Assembly (NCBI RefSeq): GCF_000485595.1
Contig: NW_014577149.1
Coordinates: forward strand, 105,585 to 130,988
DNA from: Priapulus caudatus
Lineage: Eukaryota; Priapulida; Priapulimorpha; Priapulimorphida; Priapulidae
Length of the DNA: 25,404 bases
Direction: 5' to 3'
Positions 20,004 through 25,404 of this stretch are shown one piece after another. The notes beneath the pieces are model-generated. The model was not told the origin of the DNA, made no database searches, and was given only the letters and a program-made list of their open reading frames with translations. The translations under genes and the position numbers were made by a program. The stretch's first letter is position 1. Every line of letters begins with the position of its first letter.

Positions 20004-20990
20004 GAGACCGAGAAAAGCACGAACCTCTGTCCCGCTCTAGGGCCTCCTTGTATCCCTCACCGCTCGGAGCTTCTCGGAAGACTTGTGCGATCCTTGTGCA
20101 TCTTTTTCGTGTCCACAGTAACTAATTCTGTCTTGGAAAAATTCACACTTATCCAAGTTTGCCTTGAGTCCGTATGACTCCAACCGTTCAAACACCATCT
20201 TCAGGTTGCTCAAGTGTTTATCATCCGAACAACCGGACAACAATGATGTCATCTAGCATACATTGTGTGAATGAAACGTTCTGTAGGACCTGGTCAATCG
20301 CTCTCTGCCACTGTGAAGATGCACTTGACACACCAAAAACCAGGCGGTTGTAACAAAACAATCCCTTGTGCGTGTTCATAACCAGCATGTTCTTCGACTG
20401 CCCGTCCATTTTCATCTGGTGATATGCCTGGGTTAGGTCAATCTTGGATAATTTTTGTCCACCCGCCAAACTAGCAAAGATGTCTTTTATTCTCGGTAGG
20501 GGATACTTATCTACACACATAACTGGGTTCAGTGTCATGCGGTAGTCTCCACAAATGCGGATTTGTCCGTTTTTTTACTGCCGGTACGATGGGTGTGGCC
20601 CATTTACTGTGTTCGACTGGTTCGATTATACCTTCTTGCTGTAGGTTTTGTAACCCGTCTTCGATCTTGGACTTCAACGCGTAAGGCACTGTCCTAGCTT
20701 TGTGAAATCGAGGCTTCACATCATTTTCCAAAGTGAGGGAACCCTGGATGTTTTTCAGTTTTCCAATTCCGGGCTGGAATATTACCTTGTGTTCCTCCAA
20801 TAACGATTCCAGTGTCTTGGAGCTATTGGTCGATAGTGCCTTGAGCGACTTGACTTTTTGCCAATTCATGCGCAGGTTGGCCAGCCAGTCCCTACAAAAC
20901 AACCTTGGGTCATCTGTAGGTACAACTAGCAAGTCCAACTTCTCCTCCTGTCTATTTAGTTGAACAGTAACATGTAGCTTCCCGATTGAT
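20004..20990 (-). pseudogene. Reverse transcriptase remnant
   Basis: In order: end of the protease (LLVVPTDDPRLF), the RT entry region (KARTVPYALKSKIEDGL, GIIEPVEHSKWATPIVP), palm motifs (YPLPRIKDIFASLAGG, KIDLTQAYHQ) and the catalytic box MLDDII, where Met stands in place of the usual Tyr. The thumb region follows (ESYGLKANLDKCEFF). It is broken by a frameshift at the A7 run (20570-20576), by another just after the catalytic box, and by TAG at 20037-20039. The C-terminal words remain readable on both sides of each break, so decay is moderate. Confidence 0.9.
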
Positions 20991-21318
20991 TTAATTTGAT
21001 GACCGGAATATGCGCGCAAGATGTTACCTGATTTCTCGAGGTTAACACTATCAGTTCCTGGGAGTTTCTATAGTCCCTCTCCGAGATGATCGACACTGAC
21101 GTTCCCGTATCCAGCTCCATACTGAAATTCTCTTCCTCAATCCTGGGATGTACATAGATGGGTGAGCTGTGCTTAACTGTACCCAAATTCGAATGGTGTA
21201 AAATGGGCTCCTTTGAGTAACCGTCATCCTGCACCGCGTATACAGACTGCACTTGTATGTTTCTACCTGGCCGTCCACCGTCTCGTTTCTTTTTTAAACA
21301 CGCATTTTCAATGTGGCC
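20991..21318 (-). pseudogene. Gag zinc-knuckle end and aspartic protease remnant
   Basis: The frame begins with the last His and Cys of a CCHC knuckle (GHIENAC), followed by a basic stretch and then the protease active site ELDTGTSVSI (DTG triad) near 21110-21140. In retrotransposons this protease cuts the gag-pol polyprotein. A frameshift near 21020-21035 separates it from the protease's second half, which continues in the next frame (RAYSGHQIKSIG). The first two Cys of the knuckle and all of gag upstream are missing. Confidence 0.85.
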
Positions 21319-22063
21319 GTATATATTAGCCTATGAGCGATACCGTGCGTATATGTTTGGTAATTAATTAAACTATTCGTACTTTAACAAACTCAAAATT
21401 CGCAGAGACCATAGCTAAGCCATGTGTTTATAGGTATCTATAATTTTAGAAATGTAACTCAAATTCTTCGCGAGATATTAGAGTTAGTACACTATCCTAC
21501 GGGCCATAGCCGCGCGTATATCTTAGCTTATGAGCAATACTGTACGTATATGTTTGGTAATTAATTAAACTATTCTTGCTTTAACAAACTCAAAATTCAC
21601 AGAGACCATAGCTAAAACATGTGTTTATATGTATCTAAAATTGTAGAAAATGTAACTCAAATCCTTCGCGAGATATTAGAGTTGGTACACTATCCTACGG
21701 GCCATAGCCGCGCGTATATATTAGTCTACGGGCGATACCGTGCGTATATTAATTAAACTATTCGTGCTTTAACAAACTCAAAATTTACAGAAACAATAGC
21801 TAATGCATGTGTTTATATGTATCTAGAATTTTAGAAAATGTAACTCTGGGCGATACCGTGCGTATATGTTTGGTAATTAATTAAACTATTCGTGGTTCAA
21901 TAAACTCCAAATTCACGGGACTAAAACATGTGTTTATATGTATCTAGATTTCTAGAAATGTAGCTCAATTCGTTTGCGAGATATGAGAGTTAATACACTT
22001 TCATGCCGCCTATAGCCGCAATCACGTATGCCGCACGCGGGGGGGGGTTAACAGCAGCTGTAT
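21319..22063. mobile_element. Repeat-cored element, copy 2 (~198-bp units)
   Basis: Units begin at 21319 (lacking only the first few bases), 21512, 21710 and 21847. The second and third starts are exactly 198 bp apart. The 21710 unit is cut short: after TGTAACTC it jumps to TGGGCGATACCGTGCG, losing about 60-70 bp. The last unit is the same variant as in copy 1 (GATTTCTAGAAATGTAGCTC), followed by the shared tail with poly-G (about 22039-22047) and GTTAACAGCAGCTGTAT, ending at 22063. Its left side is cut by the retrotransposon junction, so no CTAA microsatellite is present. Confidence 0.72.
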
Positions 22064-23048
22064 TATGAATCGGCCACGTACAGCGCGCGTTCAAACATTT
22101 AATTATTCCTGAATTGCACTTCTAAGAACATATCTCTACATGGGCACCCCCTCTAATTATTTATTAGTAGGCTACAACTGCTGCCGAAGCTTCTGATGCT
22201 TTTGTTAGCTCTGTAACGATCATGAAGCTAAGGGACCTGACTATACTGCGCGCTGGTCAGTTAGGCAAATAGTTAGTATAGTTAATGAGAATAAGTGCAA
22301 TTTTGGAACGTGTTTAGAATATGCTAATTGTTTACGTGGTATCCGATGCGAATTTTACCTAATTCGACTAACGCCTAACATGTAAATATAGTATCAGCTA
22401 GTTTACTATATGCTTCGAGCAGCGATTATAATTTCCCCAATGTTTACCCTAAATGTTTATATGCAGATCAGACTGCTGTGCAAAAAAATAAGCGACAGGC
22501 TATGAAGGAATAAACAGGCTATGAACGATAATAGTGAAGTGAGCGATGAATGTAAGAATAAGGCGATCAAATTTGAATCGCCTTGCCTCATCAATTGCCT
22601 ATAGGCGCTCAATCAGATTACAAGCTACGTATGTCAAAGACGGTCCATACAGCTATCACTATATTCCTCGTAGAGTTTACGAATCTATGACAAATGTTGC
22701 GATAGCCAGGCGCACATCTCATACTCGTCATAGCTGCTTGCTGAACATGTCACAGATGCAAGCAGATTGCGTGTACTAAGCGTCTAGGTGAATCACCGCT
22801 GATATCGCCACGGTATATAACACGCTCAACCACTGCAGCATTTTCTCATCAATTTCGTATAGATATGTGCGTGGGTATATGCACGTAGGTACGTACGTAC
22901 GACTGTTGTAGACGTGCCGAGATAATACCGTAGCAGACGATCGTAATCAACATTATGTCTGACTAATCAGCGTAACGCGCTTTTACGAGCCAGCGCAATA
23001 CCGGACGTAATCTCACAGCAGCTTCGTCAACATAGCCAGTAAGCAGCT
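22064..23048. other. Gene-free stretch
   Basis: An open frame of 77 codons at 22546-22779 has no recognisable domain. A short GTAC run lies near 22889-22900. No RNA gene is evident. Confidence 0.5.
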
Positions 23049-23222
23049 CACACAACACAACGCAACACACACACACACACACCACACACACACACACAAC
23101 AACACACACCCACACACACACATCACACACACACACACATACCACACACACATACACACACATCCAGCACACACGACACACACACACACACACACACATA
23201 TTATATATATATATATATATAT
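23049..23222. repeat. CA microsatellite followed by (TA)n
   Basis: About 150 bases of interrupted CA repeat run into a TA run at about 23199-23222. It is Z-DNA- and cruciform-prone. Confidence 0.92.
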
Positions 23223-23300
23223 TTCGTTTGCTTAGAAGACACACTATCATCACGTATGGATGAAATTTAATAATACATTCATGTGAATTATACGTTATAT

Positions 23301-23344
23301 CAGGAGCGTATAATGACAAATATATTTGTCATTATACGCTCCTG
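23301..23344. repeat. Perfect 44-bp palindrome
   Basis: Bases 23301-23322 and 23323-23344 are exact reverse complements with no spacer. The arm begins CAGGAGCGTATAATGACAAA. Several words echo the MITE at 15092-15354 (ATGACAAATAT; CAGGAG then CGTATA), suggesting two fused ends of a related element. It could form a cruciform. Confidence 0.9.
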
Positions 23345-24914
23345 GTCATATTCATATATCGTCACCCATTCATAGTCGTTGGCATGTCCACACGACGCAC
23401 ACAGAGACCGTGCGCGTACAGTCGAGCGACCGAGTCGCTTTTCGACAAGACTTGGCTGAGCGTCGAGCGTTGTTACCGGAGACCAATGAATTAGCCGCAA
23501 AGCTGATATTAATGAAACCGAGCGGAATGCCAGACTTACAGGTTACAGCGCAGCGGCGGCATAAGGCACGGATCTGAGCGGAACCGCACACCGAACACGA
23601 AGAAAACGCCGATCCGGAATTAGCAAAAGTTGTTCTTGCGCGAGGGGCTCAGCCTCTTTCTTTCTCGGGTCTTTTTAAGGTGGGGCGGCTGAGTGGGCCG
23701 CCCGAACGTCTATAGTGGCGGTAACTACTGACGGATAATTACGAAGTCCGAGACATAATTTCCGTGCCGACGGTTACGCTAATCACGGAAGATAATCGCG
23801 CGACGGCTCAGCAGTTCCTGCTCGGCTGCTGGAAATTGAAAGCGGTTATCGAGTCAAAATCGTGCTAGAAAAAATGCGCTTACCGCGTATCGGAATAAAA
23901 ATCGGTCGATGAAACGCCCATTAGCGATCACAAGGTACACTTATGTCAACCCTCTATAAGACCCGGCGAAATTTGCCCACGATGCTATGCCAGCGTCGAC
24001 AGTGTTATCCGGATGTCGATTAAAGTTATTATGTCTTGACATCGCATTTAATATGTGACGCTCTGTTGGTTTATTGTAAGTATCATACTGAGCACCGCAT
24101 ATTTTCGCACGCCCTGCCGGGATTAATGCGCGCAGTGAAATAATAGTGGCGCGGATAAGCCCTCCATTTACCGCCATTACTCGGCATATGCGTGTCAACG
24201 TCTGCACGCGCTATCTACACCACCGTGGACGCGATTAAACGAATTCGATAACAAAATCTCCTCGGCTGTCTTCGCTAACAAGGGAACCAGAGACGGGCGT
24301 CTAATGAGTTTCCCGCGCGAGTTTTCTCCGAACGCGAACGAAACTCCGAACTTTCCTCCGAGGAGACGCGCTAATGCTATTATGTTCTTAGCATAAATCG
24401 GGACAGCATCTTAGCCTTCCGGTGCGCTGATACGCTGACAGCGCGCACGCGGCGGCGGGCGGCCAGCGCGATCGCATCGCCGCCCATCGTGCGATGCCTG
24501 CCGGAGAAGCCTCACGAAGCGCGGACTGGCTTCCCAATCCCGGATTAGCCCGTGTCACGGCCGCCTGGTGACGAAATGCCACACATGCAGGAACGACGTG
24601 ACGTCATCGAGGCGGATGAAGAGGTAATGTAATTGCAGCGCGCGCGCGAAATCGTAGAATGCTCGCAGAACAAACACGCTGCGAACAACAACAAAAAACA
24701 CACTTTGCTCGGATAACGATTCGGTAGAACGAGACATGACGGAGGGGGGGGATTTTGCGCTTGCCACACAGCTTCCCACGCAGATTACATCCGCGCTCGA
24801 AATGCCGCGCCACGTTACTTAACTGACACCCCCGCCGCAGCGGCAGGTATTAAGAATGGTGACATTTAAAATGAAGCCTAATTATTGAGCGCAATTTAAT
24901 TTCCTAACGAACCC
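23345..24914. other. Gene-free stretch with one GC hairpin
   Basis: A 7-bp perfect stem (GGGCGGC at 23683-23689 with GCCGCCC at 23697-23703) lies just after a T-rich run. The open frame at 23326-23577 starts inside the palindrome and has no recognisable domain. I see no RNA family. The reverse-strand frames of 64-88 codons in 23941-24813 show no motif. Confidence 0.45.
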
Positions 24915-25253
24915 ATGCTTCGAAAGCCGCCTATGAAATTATATTCCTCACTCGGAAACGCGCTTGCAAAAAATGGAGGATCGGTTGAGAAAAATGCCTG
25001 TAGGCTCGATGGATGGCGGACGAGCGAGCACATAGCGTTCGAAGCGCGTACGCAAAATGGAAAAATTATGTTTCGTGCACACTTCGCACCGGATTTGCAT
25101 AACGGTAACAACTGTACGCACACATTAAAAAGTAAACGCATGGCCTGTTCTGTACGCAGTCAGAACAGCATTGCGGGAAGGAAGAGGAGGAGGATAATAG
25201 AAACCCTAAACAACTTCAACATTATCCGCAATACAGATTCGGTGAGTGAATAA
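24915..25253 (+). CDS. Unrecognised small ORF, possible first exon
   Basis: ATG at 24915 opens 112 codons. The product is basic, with an RKRRR cluster near residue 90 that would suit a nuclear signal or cleavage site, and no domain I know. GTGAGT, a good splice donor, lies at 25242-25247 near the end, so the frame could be an exon continuing past the window. Against this, codon use lacks the GC3 bias of the receptor gene and the reverse strand is open as well. I give it low weight. Confidence 0.15.
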   Translation: MLRKPPMKLYSSLGNALAKNGGSVEKNACRLDGWRTSEHIAFEARTQNGKIMFRAHFAPDLHNGNNCTHTLKSKRMACSVRSQNSIAGRKRRRIIETLNNFNIIRNTDSVSE

Positions 25254-25404
25254 TAGATGAACGCAGCGTTTTGCTCAAAGTTAAATTATTTCTACCATTG
25301 CTAGCCGCCGTCGTCTTCACGACTCCGCCTTGCCTGAATGCACAGCAAACTAACTCGCGTACGTCACGTTCGGCCGCAGTCGTCATGTAACAAGAGCCCC
25401 ATGT

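Larger units (their letters stand above)
18011..21318 (-). mobile_element. Ty3/gypsy retrotransposon, truncated and broken
   Basis: On the minus strand the domains run in Ty3/gypsy order: the last part of a gag zinc knuckle, aspartic protease, reverse transcriptase, RNase H, integrase and a C-terminal tail. The integrase wording (HIDFAGPF, WRRHLDQL) resembles the widespread K02A2.6-like/Mag-type group. The copy is dead. There are frameshifts near 21020-21035, at an A7 run (20570-20576), near 20236-20245, 19030-19045 and 18620-18640, and in-frame stops at 20037-20039, 19059-19061 and 18458-18460. The 5' side stops abruptly inside the zinc knuckle at about 21318, where ~198-bp repeat sequence begins. 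No envelope-like frame is visible. Confidence 0.93.

Noticed and set aside
20600-20640. tRNA B-box-like GGTTCGATT
   Set aside because: It lies inside the reverse transcriptase frame (the EPVEH region), with no A box or cloverleaf nearby.
16074-22063. CRISPR-like regular repeat array
   Set aside because: Units are ~198 bp, contiguous without spacers, and lie in animal DNA.
16676-22063. Retrotransposon simply inserted into one long tandem array
   Set aside because: Copy 1 already ends with its own tail and a unique flank before the gap, so the two blocks are separate copies or a duplication.

Overview
This window looks like genomic DNA of an invertebrate animal. It has one compact G-protein-coupled receptor (GPCR) gene with strong G/C bias at third codon positions, animal-type splice and poly(A) signals, many long CA, GA, TA and tetranucleotide microsatellites, a decayed Ty3/gypsy retrotransposon, small non-autonomous transposons and a 928-base assembly gap. 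I see no bacterial features (operons, ribosome binding sites, CRISPR). The species cannot be named from what I can read.

Layout. Positions 1-4100 are non-coding: microsatellites, a two-copy ~272-bp tandem duplication (3205-3720) and a candidate CTCF-type motif (3082-3095). Positions 4108-6560 hold the one convincing cellular gene, an orphan-like class A GPCR (CDS 5213-6370). Upstream of it are an E-box/CRE cluster, a likely 5'UTR intron (4757-4971) and an upstream ORF that overlaps the receptor start. Positions 6560-9100 are AT-rich, with GATA, TA and GA microsatellites and a GC hairpin. At 9107-9540 there are broken reading frames resembling the start of a second, decayed GPCR. From 9540 to 15085 I find no gene, only CA/TG and GA tracts. 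A 263-bp MITE with very long inverted ends lies at 15092-15354.

Positions 15936-22063 are a nest of repeats. A (CTAA)n microsatellite runs into a block of ~198-bp tandem units (16074-16675). Then come a short flank, the N gap (16977-17904), a reverse-strand Ty3/gypsy element with several frameshifts and stops (about 18011-21318), and a second block of the same ~198-bp units (21319-22063). Both blocks end in the same variant last unit and the same poly-G tail, then diverge sharply. This suggests two copies of one structured repeat-cored element rather than ordinary satellite DNA, and it is the best candidate here for something undescribed. Positions 22064-25404 hold a CA/TA microsatellite, a perfect 44-bp palindrome that shares sequence words with the MITE ends, and no gene I can support.

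The elements do not form a pathway. The receptor is one regulated gene set in repeat-rich DNA.
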